Positions 17,428 to 25,827 of a stretch of DNA of 54,390 nt are shown here, one piece after another. The stretch covers positions 1-54,390 of the forward strand of contig NZ_FOEO01000037.1 in NCBI RefSeq assembly GCF_900110765.1, written 5' to 3'. How positions within the stretch are numbered: the stretch's first letter is position 1; each line of letters begins with the position of its first letter. Position numbers and translations under genes: made by a program. The notes under the pieces were generated by a model that was given only the letters and a program-made list of their open reading frames with translations, made no database searches and was not told the origin of the DNA. The DNA is from Pseudomonas sp. NFACC02. Lineage in GTDB: Bacteria > Pseudomonadota > Gammaproteobacteria > Pseudomonadales > Pseudomonadaceae.

Positions 17428-18330
17428 ATGACTGAACAACCCACTCCAGAAAATCGGCCCAAGAATGATTCGATGCCCCTCGTATCGATCATCGCGCCCT
17501 GCTACAACGCAGAAAAGTATCTGGACGTCGCCCTGGCGAGCATCTTTGCCCAGGACTATCCGAACGTCGAAGTCATCATCGTCGACGACGGGTCCACCGA
17601 TAACAGCGTGCCCTTGCTGCGGGCGCTGCAAGGTAAATACGACTTCCAGCTTTACTCCCAGGTCAACCAGGGCGTCAGTGCTGCGCTGAATCACGGGCTG
17701 CAGTACGCCAGGGGCGAGTATGTGTGCACGCCTGACCTGGACGACATCATGCTGCCGTCATCGGTACGCCTGCGTGCCGAGTACCTGAACCAGCATCCGG
17801 AAGTCGGCTGCGTCGGCGCGCTGATCATCTACATGGACTCCGAGGGTAACGACACCAAGAGCCAGAAGCTGGCCAGCATCCAGAAGCTCAGCTTCGACGA
17901 GATCCTGGGTGACGCGATCGTCGTGGGTGCCCCGGTGTCGCTGTACCGGATGGACGCATTACGGACCGTGGATTTCTACGATCCCGATATCAAGGTCCAG
18001 GATTTTCAGATGACGCTGAAGATCGCCAGCAAAGGCTATGAGGTGCATGTGCTGCCGGTGACCGTCACCCGGTATCGACGTCACCCGAACAACTTGTCGC
18101 GCCGCTACAAAGTCCTGTTTGACGCTGACATGCGCACCATTGCGCCTTATCGCTCGCACCCGGCCTACAACCGGGGGCTGACCGCGATCATCAACAAGGC
18201 ATTGAAATATGCCGTGGTCAGCGACAAGAAGTACGCCTGGACGCTGCTTCGCTCGATTCCGTTGCGGCAGTTCAACCGGACCACGTTTCGCCGCTTCAAG
18301 CGTCTTCTGTTGCATCGTCAGAGCAGTTGA
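17428..18330 (+). CDS. GT2-family glycosyltransferase
   Basis: 300-aa GT-A fold glycosyltransferase: SIIAPCYNAEKYL at residues 20-32, nucleotide-binding VDDGSTDNS at 52-60 and the metal-binding DLDD at 103-106. No membrane helix; the C-terminus is basic (FRRFKRLLLHR) and may sit on the inner membrane. Start at ATG 17428 removes a non-conserved upstream extension. It is followed 39 bp later by a hexapeptide acyltransferase on the same strand, and the two may decorate the same surface glycan (inference). Acceptor and donor unknown. An imperfect inverted repeat (GAAAATC/GATTTTC near 17289-17312) lies upstream. Confidence 0.88.
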   Translation: MTEQPTPENRPKNDSMPLVSIIAPCYNAEKYLDVALASIFAQDYPNVEVIIVDDGSTDNSVPLLRALQGKYDFQLYSQVNQGVSAALNHGLQYARGEYVCTPDLDDIMLPSSVRLRAEYLNQHPEVGCVGALIIYMDSEGNDTKSQKLASIQKLSFDEILGDAIVVGAPVSLYRMDALRTVDFYDPDIKVQDFQMTLKIASKGYEVHVLPVTVTRYRRHPNNLSRRYKVLFDADMRTIAPYRSHPAYNRGLTAIINKALKYAVVSDKKYAWTLLRSIPLRQFNRTTFRRFKRLLLHRQSS

Positions 18331-18369
18331 CCCGCCCTTGTCGTGCCCGCTTTTGCTCTTGGACCCCGC

Positions 18370-18993
18370 ATGAAATTCTTCGAACGCCTGAAAACCCGTA
18401 AAACCAGAAAGCACCTGCGCAGCCTCGACAAGCTCGAGCGCGAGCCGGAAAAGATCCGCCTGCGCTATCCGGACTATGTCGTGGGCACCGGCACCTACGG
18501 CATTCCAGAAGTCTTCGAGTTCGGCGACGACACCATCTTGCGAATCGGTTCCTACACCTCGATCGCGGCGGGCGTGAAAATCCTGCTCGGTGGCGAGCAC
18601 CGCACCGACTGGCTCACCACCTATCCATTCCCGGCCATGATGAAGGGGCTGGAGGACATCAAGGACTACGCGCCCAGCAAAGGCGACGTCGTCATTGGCA
18701 GTGATTGCTGGATCTGCGCCGACGCCACGCTTTTATCCGGAGTGACCATCGGGCACGGCGCTATCGTGGCCGCAGGGGCCGTGGTTACCCGCGACGTGCC
18801 GCCATTCGCTGTTGTGGGCGGAAACCCGTGCAAATTCATTCGCTGGCGTTTCGACGAGCACGTGCGTGAACAACTGCTCGAAGCGGCCTGGTGGGACTGG
18901 CCGATGGAGGAAGTGAAGTCGGTGGCCCGCACGCTGTGCGGACCCGACCTTGACGCCTTCTTCTCGTACGTGAAGGCGCGTAAGGCCGCCTGA
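18370..18993 (+). CDS. CatB-like hexapeptide acetyltransferase
   Basis: 207-aa left-handed beta-helix acyltransferase of the xenobiotic/CatB-like type. It shows hexapeptide repeats (IGSDCWICADATLLSGVTIG, IVAAGAVVTRDVPPFAVVGGNP), the likely catalytic His77 in the GGEHRTDW loop, and a C-terminal helix region WWDWPMEEV. Start at ATG 18370; a GTG at 18343 is an alternative. It probably acetylates a sugar, given the adjacent glycosyltransferase; drug acetylation is possible but less likely by context. Confidence 0.85.
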   Translation: MKFFERLKTRKTRKHLRSLDKLEREPEKIRLRYPDYVVGTGTYGIPEVFEFGDDTILRIGSYTSIAAGVKILLGGEHRTDWLTTYPFPAMMKGLEDIKDYAPSKGDVVIGSDCWICADATLLSGVTIGHGAIVAAGAVVTRDVPPFAVVGGNPCKFIRWRFDEHVREQLLEAAWWDWPMEEVKSVARTLCGPDLDAFFSYVKARKAA

Positions 18994-19045
18994 GCCTCTA
19001 ACGACGAGGCGATGTGTAGAACGCGCGGGAGCCGGTGATCCGGGG

Positions 19046-20059
19046 CTAAGCGTCCCGCACCGGATCGCCAGTCGAGCCGGTGTCATTCTTTGTGTCCGGC
19101 ATCGCTTCTTTTGCGGGCCCCAGCACGATCGCCAGGTGCCTCAGGTCCTCGATTTTCACGCTGACGCTTTTGCCCGATGGGCTGAGCGCCAGCGTTCCCA
19201 AGGCGAACACGGTAAAAAATCGCACCTCGTCCGCATGGCTGAGCAATTCGCTGATGTAGCGACTTGAACGGTAAGCCTGCATCTGGGCCGGCGAGACGTA
19301 CAGCGTCACCTGCTTGCCCTGGAGCCGATCAAAGAACGTGAACTTGAACCCTATGCCATAGCGCTCAACCAGCCCGCCGCCGTACAGCACGCGTCGTTCG
19401 TCCCCCAATTGGGCGAATTTGATGTGGCGGAAGTACGAACGCAGTGTCACCTCGCCCTGACCCGGAACGCGCAGCGTCAGCAGGGCAAGCTCTTCCTTGC
19501 TGAGGGTGGCCTGTGCCTGCCGGAAACTGTCGACCAGACGCTCCAGGTTGTGGGTGCGGGTTTCAGTGGGCTGTCTGTTGTTCGAGGCGTTTGACGAGGG
19601 CGTCGCGCTTGCGGGCGGTTCTTCAGACGGCGGTAGAGGTTTGTCACGGGAGGGCGCAGACCGGGTTCTTTCCTTTAGCGTGGGGTCGAACACATCAATG
19701 TAATCGTCCAGCTTGCGCTTGACCTTGCGCAACGCGGTTTGCGCGTCATTCTCCTCAAGGACGGGCTTGTCCTCGGCCACATCAGCCTCGTCAACCCACT
19801 CGCAATCGGCATGGTGCTCGTAATGGGGGTTGGCACGAAAGTGCGCCGCCACAAAGGTCGGATGCTCCTGCGGCTTCACGTCATAGCGCACCCCCGTGAT
19901 CTTCACGCCCTGGGCGCGACACGGCTCGGACGAACACAGGAAGTTGAAGCGGGCGCGCGGTGGTTCTTGAGAGAAGTATTCACGACGCGCCGCCACAATG
20001 GACAGCTCCTGCTGCAACTCGACACAGAACGCGCGGGTGATGCTTTTGCGGGTCTTCAT
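19046..20059 (-). CDS. hypothetical protein with N-terminal Cys/His motif
   Basis: About 337-aa cytoplasmic protein. The N-terminal 90 residues contain C42-x4-C47 ... H82/H83-x-x-C86, with the spacing of a zinc-binding treble-clef-like module as seen in CoiA-type competence nuclease N-termini. A charged Pro/Ser-rich linker (about 125-165) joins a C-terminal domain (about 180-330) with alternating beta strands (VTLRSYFRHIKFAQLG, YGIGFKFTFFD, VTLYVSPAQMQAY). I do not recognise the C-terminal domain. ATG 20059 chosen over a GTG at 20125. No nuclease motif is obvious. Confidence 0.65.
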   Translation of the reverse strand: MKTRKSITRAFCVELQQELSIVAARREYFSQEPPRARFNFLCSSEPCRAQGVKITGVRYDVKPQEHPTFVAAHFRANPHYEHHADCEWVDEADVAEDKPVLEENDAQTALRKVKRKLDDYIDVFDPTLKERTRSAPSRDKPLPPSEEPPASATPSSNASNNRQPTETRTHNLERLVDSFRQAQATLSKEELALLTLRVPGQGEVTLRSYFRHIKFAQLGDERRVLYGGGLVERYGIGFKFTFFDRLQGKQVTLYVSPAQMQAYRSSRYISELLSHADEVRFFTVFALGTLALSPSGKSVSVKIEDLRHLAIVLGPAKEAMPDTKNDTGSTGDPVRDA

Positions 20060-20140
20060 GAGAGCAGCCGGATCCTTTGCCGAGGGTTCATGCCGGGATG
20101 ATGCTGAATAGCCAGTGATTAGCACAACCCCGACACGCCA

Positions 20141-20926
20141 TTACGCCCCCGGAACCGCCAGCCATTCGCCCACCACTTTCTGATAGGCGCCAGTTGCCTT
20201 GCTCAAGTGCAACCACTGATCGACGTAGCTTTTCCAGGCGATATCGTCACGCGGCAGCAGATACGCCTTTTCGCCATATTGCATATAACGGGAAGGGTTG
20301 ACCGTACACAGCCCCGGCGTGCGCTTCTGCTGGTAGAGCGCCTCCGACGCATCGGTGATCATCACGTCGGCCTTCTTGTCCAGCAACTGCTGGAAGATGG
20401 TCTTGTTGTCATGAAAGGACAGCGACGCCCTGGGCAGGTACGCCCTGGCAAACGCCTCGTTCGTGCCGCCCTGAGGTTCGATCAGGCGCACCTCCGGCTG
20501 GTTGATCTGCTCGACGGTCTGGTACTTCGACTCGTCTTCGCAGCGCACCAGCGGCACCTTGCCGTCGACGTCCAGCGTGCTGCTGAAAAAAGCCTTTTTC
20601 TGCCGTTCCAGCGTCACCGAAATACCACCGACCGCGATGTCACACTTGCCCGCCGTGAAATCCGGCATCAGGTTTTTCCAGGTCGTCGGCACCCACTGCA
20701 CCTTCACCCCAAGACTCTGAGCCAGCGACTGCGCCAGCTCGATATCGATCCCCTCGTATTGCCCATCCGGCTTGAGAAACGAATACGGCTTGTAATCGCC
20801 GGTGGTACAGACCGCGAGCTCACCCTTCTGCTGGATCGCGTCCAGGTGCGACGGAGCCTCAGCCGCCTGCGCGTGAGTGACGCTGGCCAATCCCAACAGC
20901 AAGCTAGCGGTCAAGCATGTCTTCAT
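20141..20926 (-). CDS. pheC: periplasmic cyclohexadienyl dehydratase-like protein
   Basis: 261-aa protein with a Sec signal (to about residue 22, AQAAEA) and an amino-acid-binding periplasmic protein fold. It matches, from memory, the P. aeruginosa periplasmic cyclohexadienyl dehydratase PheC along most of its length: TTGDYKP, ERQKKAFFS, EQINQPEV, GGTNEAFARA, NKTIFQQLLDKKADVMITDA, EKAYLLPRD and YVDQWLHL. PheC turns prephenate/arogenate into phenylpyruvate/phenylalanine in the periplasm. A plain ABC-transporter binding protein is the alternative, but no permease genes adjoin. ATG at 20926; the long upstream extension is spurious. Confidence 0.78.
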   Translation of the reverse strand: MKTCLTASLLLGLASVTHAQAAEAPSHLDAIQQKGELAVCTTGDYKPYSFLKPDGQYEGIDIELAQSLAQSLGVKVQWVPTTWKNLMPDFTAGKCDIAVGGISVTLERQKKAFFSSTLDVDGKVPLVRCEDESKYQTVEQINQPEVRLIEPQGGTNEAFARAYLPRASLSFHDNKTIFQQLLDKKADVMITDASEALYQQKRTPGLCTVNPSRYMQYGEKAYLLPRDDIAWKSYVDQWLHLSKATGAYQKVVGEWLAVPGA

Positions 20927-21086
20927 TGTGTTGATCCCTGTGAGTCGATTGTGCGCACCGTCGTTATAGAGGGACCTCCGGCGGATGGGAAGCGTGGAAG
21001 CGATCGCGAGAGCGGCATTGAGCGCGTTTTGGTTCAACGCGGGTAATAAATATGTAGTGCCGTTACGTGGCGGACGGTCGGTACGA

Positions 21087-21114
21087 TTGCACTTTGTCTT
21101 CGATCGGATACACT
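21087..21114 (+). promoter_or_regulatory. sigma70-like promoter of the toxin-antitoxin pair
   Basis: TTGCAC (21087-21092), a 16-bp spacer, and TACACT (21109-21114). The -10 ends only 5 bp before the toxin ATG at 21120, so a transcript from here would be nearly or fully leaderless. Confidence 0.5.
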
Positions 21115-21119
21115 CTTTT

Positions 21120-21419
21120 ATGTACACCGTTCTGCAAACTGAGGCGTTTGTGAGCTGGCATTCCGGGTTGCGCAACATTCAGGCAAAGCTAGCGGTAGTT
21201 CGTCGTATAGATCGGGTTTCCGCAGGAAATCTTGGCGACGTCAAATCAGTTGGGGGTGGCATCTCGGAAATGCGTTTGAACATAGGGAGTGGCTACCGGA
21301 TTTACCTCACGTTTCGAGAGCGCGTCTGCATCGTTTTGTTGGTCGGCGGCGATAAAGCCAGTCAATCTGCGGATATTCGTCAGGCCCGAATGCTGGCAAA
21401 GAGGTTAGAACATGAGTAA
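21120..21419 (+). CDS. RelE/HigB-superfamily toxin (type II TA)
   Basis: 99-aa toxin of the phage-Gp49/HigB-like branch (addiction module killer type). The family core is visible: IQAKLAVVRRIDRVSAGNLGD, EMRLNIGSGYRIYLTF and VCIVLLVGGDKASQ, then IRQARMLAKRLE. Such toxins are mRNA endonucleases that cut at the ribosome. Toxin precedes antitoxin, as in higBA-type modules, and overlaps it by 8 nt. There is no Shine-Dalgarno before ATG 21120; the open frame upstream has no family similarity. Confidence 0.87.
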   Translation: MYTVLQTEAFVSWHSGLRNIQAKLAVVRRIDRVSAGNLGDVKSVGGGISEMRLNIGSGYRIYLTFRERVCIVLLVGGDKASQSADIRQARMLAKRLEHE

Positions 21420-21711
21420 TAAACTGAGTCCCTTCGATGTCGCATCATTTCTGGATACGGATGAAGCGATCAGTGAATACCTGACCCAGGTACTGTCCGA
21501 CGGCGACAGCGAGGAGTTTGTCAGAGCGATCGGTTATGTGGCCAAGGCGCGTGGTATGTCGAGCGTTGCGCAGGCGACCGGGTTGGGGCGCGCAAGTCTG
21601 TACAAAGCATTGGCGCCGGGTGCCAAACCACGCTTTGACACCGTAGTGAAAGTCATGCACGCCCTTGGTGTCGAGCTCCGCGCAAGCGCGACCGGCGGAG
21701 GCAGCGTGTAG
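21412..21711 (+). CDS. HTH antitoxin of the type II TA pair
   Basis: 99-aa antitoxin of the addiction-module antidote (HTH Xre-like) family. It begins with the typical FDVASFLDTDEAISEYLTQVL stretch and has a helix-turn-helix in YVAKARGMSSVAQATGLGRASLYKAL (about residues 43-68), and PRFDTVVKVMHALGVEL. It should neutralise the toxin and repress the operon. ATG 21412 overlaps the toxin stop region by 8 nt. Confidence 0.87.
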   Translation: MSNKLSPFDVASFLDTDEAISEYLTQVLSDGDSEEFVRAIGYVAKARGMSSVAQATGLGRASLYKALAPGAKPRFDTVVKVMHALGVELRASATGGGSV

Positions 21712-21730
21712 TCCCTCTGCGGTATGAGCA

Positions 21731-22321
21731 TCAGTCTCCATGAGATCGCGCGGCCTTGGTTTTCGCGCGATGATGCCGGAAAAAAGCCACGCCGGCAGCC
21801 AGCACCACCACACCGATGAAAATCGGCAACCGGTAAGGCTTCAGGTTCCCCAGCAGGTTCTCTAGCGCTTGACCGGCCCAATAACCCGCCATCACAAACA
21901 GCGTCGCCCACACGGCGGCGCCCAATAGATTGATCAGTGCGAAGCGAATGGGGGAGAGGCGACTTGCGCCGATCACCAGCGGCCCGACCAGGCGCATGCC
22001 ATAGAGAAACCGCACGGAGAAGATCGACGCCGTGGGGTAGCGCTTGATCAAGTCGGAAACCCGGTCGATGGCCGATTGCTGTCGGTGCAGCTTCGGCAGG
22101 ATGCGAGGGCCGAAGCAACGCCCGGTCCAGAACAGAATCTGGTCCCCCAGCATGCCGCCCAGCGTGGCGATGAGAATGACATGCGGCAGGTGAAGGGACG
22201 TCTGGTGAGCCGCCAGTCCCCCCAGAATCAGAATGGTTTCGCCTTCCAGCAGGCAGCCGATAAACACTGCCCAGTAGCCGTAGTTGACCAGCAGATAATT
22301 GAAGTCGACGTGTTCGAACAT
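21731..22321 (-). CDS. DedA-family membrane protein
   Basis: 196-aa inner-membrane protein of the DedA/VTT family. The motifs EGETILILGG near the N-terminus (acidic re-entrant loop) and SVRFLYGMRLVGPLVIGASRL (F/YGR-like essential Arg region) are present, with four to five hydrophobic segments. Members act as lipid (undecaprenyl phosphate or phospholipid) scramblases or transporters. ATG at 22321. Convergent with the toxin-antitoxin pair. Confidence 0.88.
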   Translation of the reverse strand: MFEHVDFNYLLVNYGYWAVFIGCLLEGETILILGGLAAHQTSLHLPHVILIATLGGMLGDQILFWTGRCFGPRILPKLHRQQSAIDRVSDLIKRYPTASIFSVRFLYGMRLVGPLVIGASRLSPIRFALINLLGAAVWATLFVMAGYWAGQALENLLGNLKPYRLPIFIGVVVLAAGVAFFRHHRAKTKAARSHGD

Positions 22322-22432
22322 GAGCTCCAGCAGCCTCGAAAAGGGTTAGCCGCAGGGTCATCCGGCGGAAGGCATGCCGTTCGACCGGAGCTGTGCGCGA
22401 ACAGTTCTATTGCGCTTCAAGCCCTGGCAGGG

Positions 22433-23137
22433 TCACTCACTGTACTCGGCCTCCAGGGCGGCCAGATCTTTCTCGATCACCTTCATCAACATCTCCCACT
22501 CGCCCTGCGTGCGCTTCAACGCTTCGCCTTCGCGAGAGTAGAGAAAGTCGATGATGTTCGCGGTTTCCTTGGCCTTGGTGGTGGGGCGAAACGCGTCCAT
22601 GCTCAGCACGCGCGCCAGCATGTCCAGTTCGGTGGCGTGGTTGACCCACTGCCAGTCGTCCTTGATCACCACCTTGTCGATGAGAATGCACTGCTTCTTG
22701 AAACTGCGCAGGCTGGCACCAAACGGACTGGCCGCCAGTAATGACGTAATACGCGACCCATCGCTGTTGGCCTTGTCCACTGCATTGGGACCAAAGAACC
22801 ACTCGTTGAAACTCAGCTCGATTTCGCGAAAGGCGACGTTGGCATCCCAGATGATGCCCAGTGCCTTGTTGTGGATCATCTCGTTCTTCCACGCGCGATA
22901 CGCCTTGAACGCCAGGCCGACCAGACCGATGGCCGCGAGCGCTTGCACCAGCGCGGAACACGAATTAATGACGTCGTACGCTCTCGCCGACCCGGAAATG
23001 CCGGCGCCTGTGTAGGACTCGTAGAAGACTGCGCCGGTCATCGCGGCAAGCGCGAACAAGGCGCAATAGAACCCGAACGCATAAGGATCTTTCATTGTTG
23101 TTTTTATCCGATCAGCGAGGTTAAACGTTTGGTCCAT
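22433..23137 (-). CDS. hypothetical two-TM membrane protein
   Basis: About 234-aa protein with two membrane helices (about residues 20-40 and 56-80) followed by a cytoplasmic, mostly helical domain rich in Trp, Glu and Lys and ending in acidic EKDLAALEAEYSE. The N-terminal part after the second helix resembles DUF4760-type membrane proteins only vaguely. ATG at 23137 is used because the frame before it starts with TTG. Function unknown. Monocistronic. Confidence 0.65.
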   Translation of the reverse strand: MDQTFNLADRIKTTMKDPYAFGFYCALFALAAMTGAVFYESYTGAGISGSARAYDVINSCSALVQALAAIGLVGLAFKAYRAWKNEMIHNKALGIIWDANVAFREIELSFNEWFFGPNAVDKANSDGSRITSLLAASPFGASLRSFKKQCILIDKVVIKDDWQWVNHATELDMLARVLSMDAFRPTTKAKETANIIDFLYSREGEALKRTQGEWEMLMKVIEKDLAALEAEYSE

Positions 23138-23330
23138 TCGCTCTGGATCAGTCAATTTTCAGGCTAGTTGAGAACTGGGGTTTTGCAGGACGAGGGGATG
23201 AAATAGGGCGCTTGGTCGAATCCGGACCAAGGCTGCTGATTCTGACCACAGGCCGCTGGAGCGACCGGGGTGATGTTCCACCTTGCCCGCGATCTGCCGC
23301 GCAGCGGTCGCAAAACCGGACAGTCCAGTT

Positions 23331-24257
23331 TTATGGATGATGGCCCGACCGCCGAGGAAACAACCCCTCATCCGAAAGACAGGCGATCAGATGGTCATAC
23401 ACCAACCGAACCCTGGGCGGCACCGGCCCAGACTGGGTGCGATAGACAATCAGGTCCACGGTCGGCGGCGCGCAGTGCGCGAGCACCTCGACCAGAGAAC
23501 CTTCACTCACGTGCGGTTCCGCCAGGTAGTGCGGCATCTGCGCGAACGCGAGCCCGGACAGGACAAACTCCAGCTCTGTCTCCGGATCGTCACAGCTGAA
23601 CGCCGGGGAGGGCGGCAAGTAACTTTCACCGTCCGAAAAGAACCAAGGCCACGGCCTGCCGTTGTTCCGATCAATCAGCACCGACAACGGCAACGACTTA
23701 AGCGCCTCCACACTGGACGGCGCCCCGACCGCCTCCACCAATGCGGGGGCCGCCACAACCTTCAACGGCACCTGAGCCACCGCCCGGGCGATGAACCGCC
23801 GATCACGCACCGCCCCGATGCGGATCCCGATATCGATCCGGGACAGCACCGCATCCGTCAGTTGGTCATCCAGATTCAATTCGATTCGCAACCCCGGGTG
23901 CTGATGCATCAACGGCTTTAGAAAATCCGCCAGGTACAGCTTGCCGATGGCATGAGGCGCGGTGATCCCGACACGGCCAGCGATCTCGGCATTTTTCGGT
24001 TTCGAGTGCGCCAGGAACAGCCGGTCGAACTGATTCAGCGTCTCCCGCGCCTGCTGCGCGATCTCGGCCCCGAACGCCGTGAGCGTCGCCTGTCGCGTGC
24101 TGCGGTGAAACAACGGCTCGGCAAAGGTGCGCTCCAGCTCCTTGATCGCTCGCGTCACCTTTTGCGGCGAAATTCCCAGGCGATGCGCAGCCTCGCGAAA
24201 GCTCGGCGCTTCCACCGCGACCAGAAAAACACGGAGCATTTCCATGCGGTTGAGCAT
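23331..24257 (-). CDS. LysR-family transcriptional regulator
   Basis: 308-aa LysR-type regulator: N-terminal winged HTH (MLRVFLVAVEAPSFREAAHRLGISPQKVTRAIKELE broken by the turn at LGIS) and a substrate-binding domain (about 90-300). Start at 24257 (MLNRMEML), since LysR proteins begin just before the HTH; the upstream frame is open but not conserved. Divergently transcribed from the short-chain dehydrogenase, so it probably controls that gene and itself from the 145-bp shared intergenic region. Confidence 0.9.
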   Translation of the reverse strand: MLNRMEMLRVFLVAVEAPSFREAAHRLGISPQKVTRAIKELERTFAEPLFHRSTRQATLTAFGAEIAQQARETLNQFDRLFLAHSKPKNAEIAGRVGITAPHAIGKLYLADFLKPLMHQHPGLRIELNLDDQLTDAVLSRIDIGIRIGAVRDRRFIARAVAQVPLKVVAAPALVEAVGAPSSVEALKSLPLSVLIDRNNGRPWPWFFSDGESYLPPSPAFSCDDPETELEFVLSGLAFAQMPHYLAEPHVSEGSLVEVLAHCAPPTVDLIVYRTQSGPVPPRVRLVYDHLIACLSDEGLFPRRSGHHP

Positions 24258-24402
24258 TGACCCGGATCCTCGTGGCGACGGTGAGATGAACAGCGTGTTC
24301 CAGAAAGTGGAATTCTCAAAGCCAAACTCTTCCATTTTCTGAGCAGAAGATCCACTGCAAACTCCTGCTCAACCCCTCACCAACCTCTGCAGGAGATTCA
24401 AC

Positions 24403-25146
24403 ATGAGCAACGGCATCCAGGGCAAAGTCGTCGTCATCACCGGCGCGAGCAGCGGACTGGGCGAAGCAACCGCCCGCCATCTGGCCAAACTCGGCGCCAA
24501 AGTCGTCCTCGGCGCACGTCGCCAGGAACGCATGGACGTCATCGTCCAGGACATCAAAGCCACAGGCGGCCAGGCATCGGCCTACACCGTCGACGTCACG
24601 CGCCGTGGCGACCTCGAAGCGCTGGTCGCTCACGCTGTTGAGGACTTCGGCAAAGTCGACGTCATGGTCAACAACGCAGGCTTCATGGCCATCGCGCCCA
24701 TCGCCGAACTGCGCGTCGACGAGTGGGACCGCATGATCGACATCAACGTCAAAGGCGTCCTGTACGGCATCGCCGCCGCACTGCCGAAATTCGAAGCCCA
24801 AGGCTTCGGCCACTTCATCAACATCTCGTCCGTGGCCGGCATCAAAGTCTTCAGCCCAGGCGGCTCCGTCTACAGCGGCACCAAATACGCCGTCCGCGCC
24901 ATCTCCGACGGCCTGCGCCACGAAGTCGGCGGAAAAATCCGCACCACCACCATCGAACCGGGTGCCGTGGACTCCGAACTCAAATTCGGCAGCGGCCACC
25001 AGCCAAGCGCCGATGTCGTGAAAGAGTTCTACAAACAGGCCATCCCCGCCGAATCCGTCGCGCGCGCCATCGCCTACGCGATCGAACAGCCGGGCGACGT
25101 GGACATCAACGAAATCGTCCTGCGCCCGACCTCGCAGGATTTCTAA
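24403..25146 (+). CDS. short-chain dehydrogenase/reductase
   Basis: 247-aa classical SDR. The NAD(P)-binding GASSGLGEA motif (about residues 14-22), NNAG at about 90, the catalytic Ser in the NISSVAG region and YSGTKYAV (Y-x3-K) are all present, plus IEPGAVDSEL after the active site. The basic residues GARRQER after the second strand favour NADP. ATG 24403 with AGGAG upstream. Controlled, by context, by the divergent LysR gene. Substrate unknown. Confidence 0.93.
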   Translation: MSNGIQGKVVVITGASSGLGEATARHLAKLGAKVVLGARRQERMDVIVQDIKATGGQASAYTVDVTRRGDLEALVAHAVEDFGKVDVMVNNAGFMAIAPIAELRVDEWDRMIDINVKGVLYGIAAALPKFEAQGFGHFINISSVAGIKVFSPGGSVYSGTKYAVRAISDGLRHEVGGKIRTTTIEPGAVDSELKFGSGHQPSADVVKEFYKQAIPAESVARAIAYAIEQPGDVDINEIVLRPTSQDF

Positions 25147-25159
25147 GCGTGAGCGGTGG

Positions 25160-25182
25160 TGCGACAGACCCGTCCTGTCGCA
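25160..25182 (+). terminator. stem-loop after the SDR gene
   Basis: TGCGACAG and CTGTCGCA pair perfectly over 8 bp around a 7-nt loop, 14 bp after the SDR stop. There is no T-run, so termination is possible but not certain. Confidence 0.5.
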
Positions 25183-25205
25183 TCCCCCGCAATGCTCGCG
25201 ACACC

Positions 25206-25437
25206 TGCAGCAAAACCGGTGCATGCGCAGTGTCAGACACAATTGAGTCGCCGCTTCTGCCCAGAAGGCGTAGGAGCGTGGCTTGTCCCGCGATCTGCCG
25301 GGGACCGGCAGCAAAACCTGTGCATGCGTAGTATCAGACACAATTGAGTCGCCACTTCTGCCCAGAAGGCGTAGGAGCGACCGGGGTGGCGTTCCACCTT
25401 GCCCCGCGATCTGCCGGGAACCGGCAGCAAAACCAGT
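25206..25437. repeat. tandem REP units, about 101-bp period
   Basis: About 2.3 copies of a unit containing 'atgcg..gt.tcagacacaattgagtcgcc', a palindromic 'cttctgcccagaag' core, 'gtaggagcg' and the REP palindrome CTGCCGG..CCGGCAG. The first full copy begins near 25221 and the next near 25322. Short open frames across it are artefacts. Confidence 0.75.
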
Positions 25438-25638
25438 CAACCTGTCCCTACCAGACAGACCTAGATCTGAAGGTATTTGTAGGAAATTTCTGATTTTCCG
25501 CCATCCGGTTGTCGACAACCAATGCCGACGTTAGCCTCCCAGCCGTCGTTGTGATCAGCGACCGGATTTGACGATCTGAGACTAAGGCGCACAGCGCTCC
25601 GACTATGCTTTGAGCTATTACGCTCGCGGCAAGTGTTA

Positions 25639-25713
25639 TGGCAGCTGTGCGTCGGAGACCTTCGGGTCTGCCGGTAGCCTTAGGCCGGTTCGTCAACCTT
25701 CGCACAGCTGCCA
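25639..25713 (+). ncRNA. C4-like antisense/structured RNA upstream of an antirepressor gene
   Basis: A 13-bp perfect outer helix (TGGCAGCTGTGCG at 25639-25651, CGCACAGCTGCCA at 25701-25713) encloses a hairpin AGACC-TTCG-GGTCT (25656-25669) and a second small hairpin around GCC-TTA-GGC (25677-25685), making a multi-branch junction. It lies 115 bp upstream of a BRO/antirepressor gene. This shape and location match the C4 antisense RNA of P1-like phages, which controls ant. The assignment rests on my recall of the Rfam C4 family and on the helices seen here. Strand chosen to match the antirepressor gene. Confidence 0.7.
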
Positions 25714-25827
25714 CCCATTGTTTGACGACATTGGACTCAGCGTTAACTAAGGAGCTTCACCCATGCAGGCACCGCATTTACCCAAATCCCCACACCCATC
25801 GCTAACCCCAACAAGGGAAACAAGGCG

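Noticed and set aside
20207..21046. 279-aa open frame antisense to the pheC-like gene
   Set aside because: Mirror of a gene with a signal peptide and strong family similarity; low-complexity translation.
25568..25609. TTGACG and TATGCT as a promoter for the C4-like RNA
   Set aside because: The spacer is 30 bp, far from the 16-18 bp needed; left out as a promoter call.
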